DNA from: Streptomyces angustmyceticus
GTDB lineage: Bacteria; Actinomycetota; Actinomycetes; Streptomycetales; Streptomycetaceae
Reading direction: 5' to 3'
Length of the DNA stretch: 64,000 nt
NCBI RefSeq assembly: GCF_019933235.1
Contig: NZ_CP082945.1
Location: 3,906,001-3,970,000, forward strand
Shown here: positions 26,229-37,032 of the stretch, in pieces
Layout of the letters: each line of letters opens with the position of its first letter
Position numbering within the stretch: the stretch's first letter is position 1
Translations under genes and position numbers: made by a program
Notes under the pieces: generated by a model
Seen by the model: the letters and a program-made list of their open reading frames with translations, nothing else
Databases searched by the model: none
What the model was told of the DNA's origin: nothing

Positions 26229-26634
26229 CGCAGGTCCTCCTCGACCGTCCCGCTCCTTCTCCAATACTGCACACCTTATGAGGATTGACCCGTTCGGCGG
26301 CAGCCCCCGGCCCGCCGCCAGGCCCGACCCCACGTCGCCGGACCGCTGCCGGGAAGGCCCGCGCAGAGCCTCCAGGGGGCGCCGCCCGATCCGGCGTGCG
26401 CCGGTGGCTTACGCCGTGGCGCGCGTCCCCCGTCAAGGTGACTTGAGGCCGCTTCGCAACCTCGACTGATCCACAGGCGAAGGCCCCGTTTCCCCACCGG
26501 AATGATCACCTGTAACCCCAACTCCCTGCACTTTCCCGGAAATTGAGGGCCGGTGGCCATGCAGAAACGTGCCTTCTCACCTCGGTCGCCCAACCCCCGC
26601 GAGCGGACCCCATGAGCCCTACTATCGGGTCGCC
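26229..26634. other. Divergent intergenic region between hisC and the LacI gene, 406 bp
   Basis: No supported gene. TACTAT at 26620-26625, 9 bp before the LacI ATG, could be a -10 box of a near-leaderless message, but no good -35 is visible. No palindrome of LacI type was found. Confidence 0.45.
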
Positions 26635-27735
26635 ATGACAGCAGCAGGGAAGCACCAGGTGAGCCGGTCGACCGGCCGCCGGCTGGGGCGGGCGGGCATC
26701 CGGGACGTGGCCGCCGCAGCCGGAGTGTCGATCACGACTGTCTCCGACGCGCTCAACGGCAAGGGCCGGCTTCCGGATGCCACCCGTAGCCATGTCCGCG
26801 AGGTGGCCGACCGGCTGGGCTACCGCCCGTCCGCAGCCGCCCGCACCCTCCGTACCGGCAAGTCGGGGCTCCTCGGCCTGACCGTGACCACCTACGGGGA
26901 CGAACCTTTCACCTTCACCGAATTCGCCTACTTCGCCGAGATGGCCAGAGCGGCCACCTCCGCGGCCCTGGCCCGCGGCTATGCGCTGGTCATCCTTCCC
27001 GCGACCTCCCGCCACGACGTGTGGTCCAACGTCGCCCTCGACGGCACCGTCGTCATCGACCCCGCGGACGGCGACCCCGTCGTCACCGAACTCGTCCGGC
27101 ACGGCATCCCCGTCGTCTCCGACGGCCGGCCCGGCGGCGCGCTGCCCGTCACCGGCTGGGTCGACAACGATCACGAGGCGGCCGTCCTCGGTCTGCTCGA
27201 CCACCTCGCCGACGCCGGCGCCCGCCGCATCGGGCTGCTCACGGGCAACACCACCGACACCTACACCCGCCTGTCGACCACCGCCTACCTGCACTGGTGC
27301 GAGCGCGTCGGCCAGGACCCGGTGTACGAGTCCTACCCGGCGCACGACCCGTGCGCGGGCGCCGTCGCCGCCGACCGGCTGCTGGCCCGCCCGGACCGCC
27401 CGGACGCCGTCTACGGACTCTTCGACCCCAACGGCACCGACCTGCTCGCCGCCGCCCGGCGCTACGGCCTGCGCGTGCCCGAGGACCTGCTGCTGGTCTG
27501 CTGCAGCGAGTCCACCCTCTACGCCGCCACCGAGCCGCCCGTCACCACGCTGTCCCTCAAGCCGCGCCGGATCGGCACCGCCGTGGTGCAGATCCTCATC
27601 GACGCCATCGAGGGGCTCGGCAACGGCCGGCCCGTGGAACAGGTCATACCGACCGACCTCATCGTCCGGGCCTCGTCCCAGCGACGCCCCCCGAGAACGA
27701 CCGTCAGCCCCCCACGGGGACCCTCCGGCGACTGA
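26635..27735 (+). CDS. LacI family transcriptional regulator
   Basis: ATG 26635 gives 366 residues. The helix-turn-helix and hinge cover about 20-80 (IRDVAAAAGVSITTVSDALNGKGRL, split as helix, turn and recognition helix), followed by a periplasmic-binding-like effector domain. No sugar-use genes are adjacent, so the regulon and ligand are unknown. Codon use is typical of the window. Confidence 0.9.
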   Translation: MTAAGKHQVSRSTGRRLGRAGIRDVAAAAGVSITTVSDALNGKGRLPDATRSHVREVADRLGYRPSAAARTLRTGKSGLLGLTVTTYGDEPFTFTEFAYFAEMARAATSAALARGYALVILPATSRHDVWSNVALDGTVVIDPADGDPVVTELVRHGIPVVSDGRPGGALPVTGWVDNDHEAAVLGLLDHLADAGARRIGLLTGNTTDTYTRLSTTAYLHWCERVGQDPVYESYPAHDPCAGAVAADRLLARPDRPDAVYGLFDPNGTDLLAAARRYGLRVPEDLLLVCCSESTLYAATEPPVTTLSLKPRRIGTAVVQILIDAIEGLGNGRPVEQVIPTDLIVRASSQRRPPRTTVSPPRGPSGD

Positions 27736-27803
27736 GCGCGCTCCCACATACGAGCGACGGTGTGATCACTTCTACGAGGAAAAAACAGGGTGATCCCGGG
27801 ATA

Positions 27804-27835
27804 AATCCGCCGTGAATGCCGGGCTTCGGCGGATT
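27804..27835 (+). terminator. Hairpin downstream of the LacI gene
   Basis: AATCCGCCG and CGGCGGATT form a perfect 9-bp stem with a 14-nt loop, 70 bp after the LacI stop and upstream of the phosphoesterase gene. Confidence 0.5.
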
Positions 27836-27959
27836 GACCACCCCCGGGTGCGTCACAACCCGCGATCGGCATTCCTATGATGGGCGCACGACACCGCGGA
27901 CCGCCGTCGACCAGGCAAAGGTCCGAGAGGTGCACGGCGGCGCGACGGTGGAGGGGTCG

Positions 27960-29090
27960 ATGACTCAGGGGGCCAGTCAGGGACCCATGGTGTGGACCAT
28001 GGCGGGAGAAACTCCGGCGTCTGTTCCGCCGCCCGGAGTGCCTTCCGGCGTGCCCGCAGGGTCCCCCGTGCCGCCCGCCGGCCCGCCGCTCCACCTGCCC
28101 GCCGGCGCCCCGGCCGCACCTCCCGTGGTGCCGCCGGCCGAGCTGCCCGAGGAGTACACGCCGACCGCGCGCGACCTCCCGGTCATCGAGCCCGGCCGCA
28201 CGGACACCCTCATCGACCGCCCGGCCGTCGTCCCGGTGCCCGAACCCGCCCAGGACCCCGACGCGCCCGAGGGCATGGGCCCGCTGTACGTCGTCGGCGA
28301 TGTGCACGGCTACTACGACGAGCTGCGCGAGGCGCTGGCCGCCGAGGGCCTGATCGACGCCGACGGCAACTGGGCGGCCGGCAACGCCCGGCTCTGGTTC
28401 CTCGGCGACTTCACCGACCGCGGCCCGGACGGCATCGGCGTCATCGACCTCGTCATGCAGCTCTCCGCCGAGGCCGCGGCCGCCGGCGGCTACTGCAAGG
28501 CCCTGATGGGCAATCACGAGCTCCTGCTGCTGGGCGCCAAGAGGTTCGGCGACACCCCCGTGCAGTCCGGTGCCGGCACCGCCTCCTTCCAGGCCGCCTG
28601 GCTGCTCAACGGCGGCCAGAAGACCGACATGGACCGCCTGGAGGACCACCACCTCCAGTGGATGTCCCGCCTGGACGCCGTGATGGAGGAGGACGGGCAT
28701 CTGCTCGTGCACTCCGACACCACCGCCTACCTCGAATACGGCGACTCCATCGAGGCCGTCAACGACACCGTCCACGACGTGCTCACCCGCAGCGACGCGG
28801 ACGAAGTGTGGGACCTCTTCCGCAAGTTCACCAAGCGCTTCGCCTTCCGCGACGAGTCCGGCTCGCAGGCCGTACGAGAACTCCTCGACGCCTACGGGGG
28901 CGACCGCGTCGTCCACGGCCACAGCCCGATCCCCTATCTGCTGGGCGAGGTCGGCGCCGAGGACGGCGAGAGCGAGGCCGTGGCGGTGGACGGTCCGCAT
29001 GTCTACGCGGACGGTCTGGCCATCGCCATGGACGGCGGTATCACCATGGCCGGAAAGCTTTTGGTCGTTCAACTTCCGCTGGCGGGCTGA
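27960..29090 (+). CDS. Calcineurin-like metallophosphoesterase (PPP type)
   Basis: ATG 27960 follows GGAGGGG and gives 376 residues. The first 95 are Pro/Ala/Val-rich and likely unstructured. The catalytic domain has GDVHG, GDFTDRG, GNHE and HGHSP, the metal-binding signature of the PPP branch that includes ApaH/PrpE and Ser/Thr phosphatases. A two-metal phosphohydrolase is expected, acting on phosphoproteins or dinucleoside polyphosphates. The proline-rich extension is unusual for PrpE-like enzymes and could bind partners. Confidence 0.88.
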   Translation: MTQGASQGPMVWTMAGETPASVPPPGVPSGVPAGSPVPPAGPPLHLPAGAPAAPPVVPPAELPEEYTPTARDLPVIEPGRTDTLIDRPAVVPVPEPAQDPDAPEGMGPLYVVGDVHGYYDELREALAAEGLIDADGNWAAGNARLWFLGDFTDRGPDGIGVIDLVMQLSAEAAAAGGYCKALMGNHELLLLGAKRFGDTPVQSGAGTASFQAAWLLNGGQKTDMDRLEDHHLQWMSRLDAVMEEDGHLLVHSDTTAYLEYGDSIEAVNDTVHDVLTRSDADEVWDLFRKFTKRFAFRDESGSQAVRELLDAYGGDRVVHGHSPIPYLLGEVGAEDGESEAVAVDGPHVYADGLAIAMDGGITMAGKLLVVQLPLAG

Positions 29091-29319
29091 GCGTTAAAGC
29101 GGCAGGCGCGCGCCGGGCCGGAGACGGGCGGCCGGCGCGCCGTCGGAGGGACGTACAAGCGGAATCCGGTCGCGGCATTACTCAAATTCCGTAAACTCTC
29201 TGTCACCCCGCGCCGGAGTCGCTCTACCATCGGACTATCCGTAGCAGGCTCTCCTCCGTTTCCGCCCACTGCCCGGCCAACGCCGGCCGTACGGCCCTAC
29301 GGAGCATCGGGGGATCCAC

Positions 29320-30204
29320 ATGAACAGCGCTCCGCACCTGCTGAACGAGGACCGCGCGGAATTCGCGCGGATCCTTGATGAGGCGTTGCGCACCGCCGAA
29401 TACCGTCCGGACGACTTCACCACCGTCGCGGGAAACCATCTCAACACCGAGCAGTTGCGCACGATGGCGCTCAGCGCGACCACCGCCATCGCCGCCTGCG
29501 CCACGGCCGAATACCAACGCTATGTACAGCTCCGTGCCGAGCTGCGCGCGCCCGGTCCCGTACCGTCCCGTGTCGCGGTGGACGACGAGGAGCTGAGCCC
29601 GGAGGCCGGCGAGGGCACAGGACCGGCCAGTGAACCCGCCCTGGACGAGCCCGGAACCACCGGCGCCGGACTCACCGCCATGATCGCCGTCCTCGCTCCT
29701 GTCCTCGCCGGCATCGCGGCGGTCCTCTTCCTCCTCATCGGCTATGTGCTGGGCGCCATCAGCCCCGACAAGTCGCTGGCGCAGCCGCTGATCAGTGTCG
29801 GCTGGATCTTCGCGGTACTGACCGCGGCGGGCACCCTCGTCGCGATGGCCGGCCTGGTCGTCACGGCGCTGCGCAACGGCTCGTCCGCCGAGGCCGCCAG
29901 AGCCGACGAACTGGGCGAGGCGCTCGACACCGCCCGTGAGGTGTGGCGCCGCGCCCTCCTGGAGCGCGGCGTGCTGCCCTTTCTCCGCGAGGCCCTCACC
30001 GACCCCGCGGCCACTCCCGACGACGACCCCTCCCGCTACGTCCCCCGCCGAACCCCGGCGCCGGAGAGCCGGATTCCCACCCTCGGCTACACCCGTCCCG
30101 ATTTCACCAGCCCCGACAGCGGTTCCTCGGGGCCCCGCCCGCGGTACTCCAGCCCGGACTTCACCAGCCCGGATCACGGAGGGTCCGACCACCCGGTGGA
30201 TTAA
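29320..30204 (+). CDS. Membrane protein of unknown function, two membrane helices
   Basis: 294 residues. Residues 1-75 are a helical cytoplasmic domain, residues 75-112 an acidic Pro/Glu linker, and membrane segments follow near 120-145 and 158-185. A coiled helix then leads to a disordered C-terminal tail with two repeats of RPDFTSPD/SPDFTSPD. I do not recognise a family with known activity; it looks like a conserved streptomycete protein. Its stop codon overlaps the stop of the convergent gene at 30201 (TTAA read both ways). Confidence 0.7.
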   Translation: MNSAPHLLNEDRAEFARILDEALRTAEYRPDDFTTVAGNHLNTEQLRTMALSATTAIAACATAEYQRYVQLRAELRAPGPVPSRVAVDDEELSPEAGEGTGPASEPALDEPGTTGAGLTAMIAVLAPVLAGIAAVLFLLIGYVLGAISPDKSLAQPLISVGWIFAVLTAAGTLVAMAGLVVTALRNGSSAEAARADELGEALDTAREVWRRALLERGVLPFLREALTDPAATPDDDPSRYVPRRTPAPESRIPTLGYTRPDFTSPDSGSSGPRPRYSSPDFTSPDHGGSDHPVD

Positions 30205-30866
30205 TGCGTGGGCCGGCCCGTGGCCGAGGCGAAGCCGAGCCAGGTGTGCCGGTTGCCCGCCCAACACCAGCCGACCTTGGGGGCGTTGCGGCGCTCGCGG
30301 CCGTCCCGCCCGGTGCCGTTGCTGATCCAGATCGCCGGGGTGCGGGCGTCCAGGGCGCCGTTGTCCTTGCGCAGCCGGGAGCCGATGGTCATGAAGCAGT
30401 GATTGCGCTCCAGGGCGGCCGGCTGCTGCATCACCCAGTGGATGCCCTCGGTGAGCAGCAACGGGGTACGGGCCTCCGCGGTGAGAGCGGGGAGGGCCTC
30501 GTCCGGGCTCCAGTTGGCCATCCGGTCTCCGCGGTCGAGGCCGGTGAGGAAGTAGAGCGGGGCGTCGGGCAGTTCGAGGGTGTCGAGCGGCGAGAAGAGA
30601 TCGGCATCGGTCATGTCGGTGACGACGAAGCCGGGCCTGCCGTCGCGGTGGAGCAGCGGCGCGAGGGCGGAGGCCGGGGCCCGCTCCGGATGCACAGCGA
30701 GCAGGGCACCGTGGCCGTCGGGGACGCCGGCTGCCGCGGCGAAGGTACGAAGTTCAGCGGCGGGCAGTCCGGCGATCGTGTGCACCCCGAGCTCGATCAG
30801 GCGCTCGGCCTGCGCGGTGAGAGCCGGAAGCAAGGGGAGAACGGTGGCGCTGGTGTTGTCGGACAC
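30201..30866 (-). CDS. DUF5701-like protein
   Basis: 221 residues, soluble. The conserved-looking blocks are PLYFLTGLDRGDRMANWSPDEA, GIHWVMQQPAALERNHCFMTIGSR and PAIWISNGTG near the C-terminus, where a WCWAGNRHTWLG segment closes the protein. From memory this matches DUF5701, a family of unknown function in actinobacteria. No catalytic motif is evident. It is convergent and stop-overlapping with the membrane protein gene upstream. Confidence 0.7.
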   Translation of the reverse strand: MSDNTSATVLPLLPALTAQAERLIELGVHTIAGLPAAELRTFAAAAGVPDGHGALLAVHPERAPASALAPLLHRDGRPGFVVTDMTDADLFSPLDTLELPDAPLYFLTGLDRGDRMANWSPDEALPALTAEARTPLLLTEGIHWVMQQPAALERNHCFMTIGSRLRKDNGALDARTPAIWISNGTGRDGRERRNAPKVGWCWAGNRHTWLGFASATGRPTH

Positions 30867-31015
30867 GAGACTCCCAGGGACGGCGGCGTGACGGGACCCC
30901 GGGCCAACGAAACGGCCCGCCGGAACATTCCCGCCGCTGCCCGGTCCGCCCCACGCGCACAGCGGCGGCGAAGGCCCGTCCGGACCTCCGCCGCCCTCAT
31001 GCGCGCCCGGCAGGA

Positions 31016-32809
<1,794 letters not shown>

Positions 32810-32815
32810 GAGACC

Positions 32816-32950
32816 CCAACTCCCTACGCCGGCATTACCCGGTAACAGGTTCGGCGGTCGACGCAGCGGCTTCCGTCCATGGGCGTTTCACGTGAAACGC
32901 CGCTGGGACGAAGGTCAGCGCCCTCTCAGCCCGGTGCTCCGAGCTCCCGC
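32816..32950 (-). ncRNA. TPP riboswitch of thiC, with a parS palindrome in its variable arm
   Basis: Read on the minus strand, the leader holds CTGAGAGGG, later ACCTGTTACCGGGTAATGCC and then GGCGTAGGGAGT, the conserved TPP aptamer elements. It ends about 10 bp before the thiC ATG, so ligand binding most likely blocks ribosome access. The arm between CTGAGA and ACCTG is long and includes a perfect 20-bp palindrome (32882-32901) that is also a parS site. Confidence 0.93.
32885..32898. promoter_or_regulatory. parS site inside the TPP riboswitch
   Basis: GTTTCACGTGAAAC, inside the perfect palindrome 32882-32901. As DNA it should bind ParB; as RNA it would form a stable hairpin within the aptamer's variable arm. 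Confidence 0.9.
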
Positions 32951-33029
32951 GATTGCAAAGGTGGCACCACGGTAGCGGCCGAGGCGGCGGAGTGAACAGG
33001 GGGCCCGGGCTTCTTGCGATGATCGGGCG

Positions 33030-34451
33030 GTGAGCCCTCACGAGCACCACCACCCTTCCGCCGCGCACTCCCATGCGCACGGCCATGGCCCCGCGGCACC
33101 CGTCTCCCGGCATCTGCGCAAGGTCATCGCGGCAGTGCTGATCCCCTTCGCAACCGCGGTGGCGATCGGCCTGGTCGTGCTCTGGCCGGGCGGCGCACCA
33201 CCCCACAAACCGTCCGGCGTCGGCTTCGACCAGCCCACGGAGCAGGCGCGGGTCATCAAGGTGGCAGAGGTCAACTGCGCCGATGTCCATGCCGAGCAGC
33301 AACCCGAGTCGCCCTCCCCGACCGGACAGCCACCGGCCGGGGGAGCGGACAAGGGCAAGCCCTGTCAACAGACGACGATCAAAGTCACCACCGGAAAGAA
33401 CGCCGGGCGCACCTTCCAGACGGTGGTGACGCCGGACGCCCTGCGCCACTACACCACCGGTCAGGACGTGGTGGTCTCGTACTCCCCCAAGGCTCCCAAG
33501 GAGCTGCAGTACGCGGTGAGCGACGTCGACCGGACACTCCCGATGTGGATACTGGCCGCGATCTTCGCGTTCGCGGTCGTGATCGTCGGCAGGCTGCGGG
33601 GAGTGTTGGCGCTGGTGGCACTGGCGGCCAGCTTTGTGGTCCTGACGCTGTTCATCCTCCCGGCGATCCTGCAGGGCTCCGATCCGCTGGTGGTGGCGGT
33701 GGTCGGGGGTAGCGCGATCATGCTGATCGCGCTGTACCTGTGCCATGGGCTGACGGCCCGCACCTCGGTGGCCGTCCTCGGCACCCTCGCCTCGCTGCTG
33801 CTGATCGGGCTGCTCGGGTCGGTGTTCATCAACTGGGCGCTGCTGACCGGCAATACGGATGACACGACCGGGCTGGTGCACGGGCTGTACCCCGATATCG
33901 AGATCCGCGGTCTGTTGCTCGCGGGGATCATCATCGGGTCGCTGGGCGTGCTCGACGATGTGACGGTGACGCAGACCGCGGCGGTCTGGGAACTGAAGGA
34001 AGCGGACCCGTCGGCCGGCTGGCGCAAGCTGTACGGCGCCGCGATGCGGATCGGCCGAGATCACATCGCGTCCGTCGTCAACACCTTGGTCCTGGCCTAC
34101 GCGGGCGCCGCGCTGCCGTTGCTTTTGCTGTTCTCGATCGCACAGAGCAGCGTCGGCACGGTCGCCACGAGCGAGGTGGTCGCGGAGGAGATCATCCGCA
34201 CGCTGGTGGGCAGCATCGGGCTGGTCGCCGCAGTGCCGCTGACGACGTTGCTGGCGGCCCTGGTCGTCTCGGCGGACCGGAAGGGGACGGGCGCATCGGG
34301 GAGTGACAGCGGGGCAGCCATCGGCGAGGAGCCCGCGGCGGGTCACATGGCCGGGGTCGGGGTGGGCACCGATACGCCGACCGGCGCCGCGGAGAGCCGT
34401 CCGGGCCGGCGGGGAGGCCGTGGGGGACGCGGCAGGCGCCGTAAGCGGTGA
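33030..34451 (+). CDS. YibE/F family membrane protein
   Basis: GTG 33030 gives 473 residues. A His-rich N-terminus (HEHHHPSAAHSHAHGHG) precedes a membrane segment, an extracytoplasmic domain of about 130 residues, and at least seven further membrane helices with GVLDDVTVTQ near residue 310, the YibE/F hallmark. The family is thought to be a multipass transporter or mechanosensitive-type protein without proven substrate. The His-rich tail could bind metal. It is divergent from thiC across about 80 bp. Confidence 0.85.
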   Translation: MSPHEHHHPSAAHSHAHGHGPAAPVSRHLRKVIAAVLIPFATAVAIGLVVLWPGGAPPHKPSGVGFDQPTEQARVIKVAEVNCADVHAEQQPESPSPTGQPPAGGADKGKPCQQTTIKVTTGKNAGRTFQTVVTPDALRHYTTGQDVVVSYSPKAPKELQYAVSDVDRTLPMWILAAIFAFAVVIVGRLRGVLALVALAASFVVLTLFILPAILQGSDPLVVAVVGGSAIMLIALYLCHGLTARTSVAVLGTLASLLLIGLLGSVFINWALLTGNTDDTTGLVHGLYPDIEIRGLLLAGIIIGSLGVLDDVTVTQTAAVWELKEADPSAGWRKLYGAAMRIGRDHIASVVNTLVLAYAGAALPLLLLFSIAQSSVGTVATSEVVAEEIIRTLVGSIGLVAAVPLTTLLAALVVSADRKGTGASGSDSGAAIGEEPAAGHMAGVGVGTDTPTGAAESRPGRRGGRGGRGRRRKR

Positions 34452-34592
34452 CGAGGGGGCGGGCGGCGCCTTCCGGCACACCGGCCGGCCACCGCGAAAG
34501 CAGCCGGAGACGGGGCGAGTGAGGTGACGGGCCTTTGGCACGGGCGGGGAGGGGCGCACGACCAGGAGGGGTGCCCGGCCCGGAAGAAGTGC

Positions 34593-34622
34593 ACGGGTAC
34601 GCGGGACGGCCTGCGTACCCGT
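34593..34622. terminator. Bidirectional hairpin between yibE/F and ssgA
   Basis: ACGGGTACGC and GCGTACCCGT form a perfect 10-bp stem around a 10-nt loop, placed between two convergent genes. Confidence 0.65.
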
Positions 34623-34659
34623 CGTGGCGTCGGCCGGACGGGTCCGGCCGGGGGCGGGG

Positions 34660-35082
34660 TCAGCCGGCCGGTGCTTCCGTGAGGATCCGGTCGAGTACGG
34701 CCTCCAGGGTGTCGCAGACCTCTTCCTTGCCCAGCGGCACCAGCCGGTCCGTACGGTCCAGGAAGGCGACCAGCGGCGCCGCGCTCACCCGGAACATCGC
34801 ACGCTCGGAGCCGACTTGAAGGCTGATGAAGACATCGCTGAGGTGCGCGGGGGAGGCCGGTTCGATACGCACATCGCCCTCACCGGAGGGCCTGCTCAGC
34901 CCGTCCAGCAGCAGCTCCCGGCCGAACGCCCAGGTGACGGGCGCGTCGCCGGGCAGATCGAAGGTGAGGCGGACGGCGAACGGATCGGCGCTGGCGAAGT
35001 CCAGCTCCACCGGAATCCGGAACGCGAGCTCTTCCGAGACGACGAAGCTCATGATCACTTCGGCCTGAACTGTGTCGGTCAT
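34660..35082 (-). CDS. ssgA: SsgA, sporulation and cell-division activator
   Basis: ATG 35082 (MTDTVQAEVIMSFVVSEEL) gives 140 residues, the usual SsgA length. The core FRIPVELDF, AVRLTFDLPGDAPVTWAFGR, ELLLDGL and FLDRTDRLVPLG identify an SsgA-like protein, and the details fit SsgA itself rather than SsgB. SsgA helps place FtsZ rings through SsgB and stimulates septation. In S. coelicolor its gene is switched on by SsgR, an IclR regulator encoded just upstream. Here that position holds only a decayed remnant. A clear ribosome site is lacking; ATG 35055 is a second possible start. Confidence 0.9.
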   Translation of the reverse strand: MTDTVQAEVIMSFVVSEELAFRIPVELDFASADPFAVRLTFDLPGDAPVTWAFGRELLLDGLSRPSGEGDVRIEPASPAHLSDVFISLQVGSERAMFRVSAAPLVAFLDRTDRLVPLGKEEVCDTLEAVLDRILTEAPAG

Positions 35083-35185
35083 CAACCACTGCCCCGCACT
35101 TGATCGGAGATGGCCGGGAGACATCCCCGTAGCCCTATTGGCGCCATCGTCTGCCACGCACCAGCAGATCACAAGGAGTGAGTTT

Positions 35186-35666
35186 TCAGATACTGACAGA
35201 GAAAGCGAGTGTCGTTAGTGTCGCCTCCGCCATTCTTCGTAGCCGGTCTGTAACGGACCGCAATCGATGCAGTTCGTCCCGCCGCGGGGAAACCACCGAC
35301 ACCGTGGCGACCGCCGCAACTCGGACGCGGGAAGTCGCACACGCCGTGCCCAGGGCATATTTGCGACGCTCGAAAGACCGGTGATTGCCACGCACCGTAT
35401 CCAAACGGTGCAGTAATTTGCCCTCAGATCACACGGAAAAGGGCGATATCAACGGGATCAACGGGTGGGCGTGACGCGCGAGTCGATCTCCGCTCGGGGC
35501 GTCGTCGAGCTGCCTCGCGGACGCTGCCCGATCGCGCGGCCGGGGCACGGCTCCTCGGAGGCCGGCCCGCTCCTCCACCGGCGGCCACCACCGCCCCGTC
35601 GGCAGACTCTGCCACCTCGACTTCACCCTCCCGGTAGACGGCGAAGTAGACGGTCGCGCGGACTCC
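35186..35666 (-). pseudogene. Remnant of an IclR-family regulator at the ssgR position
   Basis: Minus-strand fragments together spell an IclR effector-binding domain in correct order. Frame B at 35666-35595 reads ATVYFAVYREGEVEVAESADG-like; after a frameshift near 35590, frame A reads VEERAGLRGAV, RQLDDAPSGDRLARH and PLIPLISPFSV up to an in-frame TGA (35429-35431); the same frame then runs through EGKLLHRLDTVRG, ERRKYALGTACA, VATVSVVSPRRDELHRL and ends LTTLAFSVSI at 35186. The helix-turn-helix part is missing. So there is one N-terminal loss, one frameshift and one nonsense codon. Its location directly before ssgA identifies it as a former ssgR. Confidence 0.82.
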
Positions 35667-35836
35667 CTCGTCACACCCCGGCAGACCGGCGCCCCGGGGC
35701 TGTCGGAGGCGTCCGCACCTCGGGCCGGACGCCGACCCGCACGCGAGACGAATTCGCCGTTCACGATCGCCAACACCGAACCCCCGGGTCCGCTCTCGCA
35801 GCGGGGCACGGGGGCCGGCCGGCGAAAGGCCCTGGC

Positions 35837-36058
35837 TTACCAGTCGCTCTTCGACGAGGACGACGAGCCGCCGGCCCTGCGGACGAGGTAGATCACTCCG
35901 GCGATCAGGGCCGCCGCTATGAGGACCTTGAACAGCACGCTGATCAGGAAGCCGAGCGCGGTGGTGATCAACCCGCCGAAGACCACGAGCAGAACGACCG
36001 GCACCACGACCCAGGTGACCCACCACGGAAGTCCCGCCAAAATCCCCTTACCAGCCAC
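35837..36058 (-). CDS. Small membrane protein, DUF5326-like
   Basis: GTG 36058 gives 73 residues (VAGKGILAGLPWWVTWVVVP onward). Two closely spaced membrane segments (about 10-32 and 38-62) are followed by a Ser-rich cytoplasmic tail. The longer frame with a Gln/Thr-rich start has no ribosome site. From memory it resembles DUF5326 proteins of streptomycetes; no function is known. It lies between the ssgR remnant and a cupin gene on the same strand. Confidence 0.65.
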   Translation of the reverse strand: MAGKGILAGLPWWVTWVVVPVVLLVVFGGLITTALGFLISVLFKVLIAAALIAGVIYLVRRAGGSSSSSKSDW

Positions 36059-36284
36059 TGTTCTGCCCTGCTTTCTGTCTGTTTGCGCTGTCGTTGTCCG
36101 TACCGCGCTATCCGTCTGCTGCGCTGTTTGTCGCGGTGGTGGCGCCATCCACGTGCGGTGTATCCGTCGTCACGCCTCTGGTTCCCCCTGCACCCACGAT
36201 GCTAGGACGCGGACCGCGGCCGTGGGGGCCTCGCAGCCCCGACCCTTCCCTGAGCCTTCCCCTACGGGTTACGGGGCCGGACCC

Positions 36285-36602
36285 TTAGCTCTCAGGAGGA
36301 GAGAAGACCACCATCACCCGGAGGTCCTCGCTGATGTGATGGAACTTATGGGGCACCCCGGCCGGCACATAGACCACGCTGCCCCGCGCCACCGACTGTG
36401 TCTCCATTCCGACGGTGATCGCCGCCCGGCCGCTGACGACGAGATAGACCTCGTCCTGGGCGTGCGGCTGCTGCGGATCGGTGCTGCCCGCATCCAGCGC
36501 GTACAGCCCGACCGACATGTTGCGCTCCCGGAGGAACTGCAGATACGCACCGTCGTTCGCGGCCCGTTCCGCTTCCAGCTCGTCCAGTCTGAAAGCCTTC
36601 AT
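36285..36602 (-). CDS. Small cupin-domain protein
   Basis: ATG 36602 gives 105 residues forming one cupin barrel. Cupin motif 1 is visible as PHAQDEVYLVVSGRA with possible metal ligands His and Glu, and motif 2 as GVPHKFHHI. Single cupins of this size may act as isomerases, dioxygenases or simple binders, so the function stays open. It is divergent from the holin-like gene with only 49 bp between starts, so a shared promoter is likely. Confidence 0.83.
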   Translation of the reverse strand: MKAFRLDELEAERAANDGAYLQFLRERNMSVGLYALDAGSTDPQQPHAQDEVYLVVSGRAAITVGMETQSVARGSVVYVPAGVPHKFHHISEDLRVMVVFSPPES

Positions 36603-36651
36603 GCCGATCGCACCCCTCTGATGATTCAGACTCGTCTGCGACGATCTCACC

Positions 36652-37029
36652 ATGAAGCATTTTCTGGTCAAGACGATCGCCAACGCCGCGGCGCTTGCCG
36701 TGGCCATCTGGCTGCTCAAGGACATCACGCTCACCGGTGAGAACACCGGCCGCAAAATACTGACCCTGATCCTCGTCGCGTTGATCTTCGGGCTGGTCAA
36801 TTTCCTGGTCAAGCCCGTGGTGAAGCTGCTCTCCTTCCCTCTGTTCATCCTCACGCTCGGTCTGATCACGCTGGTCGTGAACGCGCTGATGCTGCTGCTG
36901 ACCTCCTGGCTCGCCGGGAAGGCCGACCTCGCCTTCCATGTGGACGGCTTCTGGACGGCACTGCTCGGCGGCGTGATCATCTCCATCGTCGCCTGGGCGA
37001 TGCACGTGATCCTTCCCGACGAGGACTGA
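36652..37029 (+). CDS. Phage holin family 4 / MMM1-like membrane protein
   Basis: 125 residues with four membrane helices (about 5-22, 34-52, 60-85, 100-120) and the NFLVKPVVKLLSFPLFILTLGL block that defines the family named after phage holins but widespread in chromosomes. Its function in bacteria is unknown. It is followed after 3 bp by the phosphatase gene, so the two share a transcript. Confidence 0.85.
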   Translation: MKHFLVKTIANAAALAVAIWLLKDITLTGENTGRKILTLILVALIFGLVNFLVKPVVKLLSFPLFILTLGLITLVVNALMLLLTSWLAGKADLAFHVDGFWTALLGGVIISIVAWAMHVILPDED

Positions 37030-37032
37030 GCC

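Noticed and set aside
35424..36026. 200-residue minus-strand frame as a complete gene
   Set aside because: Only its C-terminal third resembles an IclR domain; the first part overlaps the DUF5326-like gene in another frame. Treated as part of a pseudogene.
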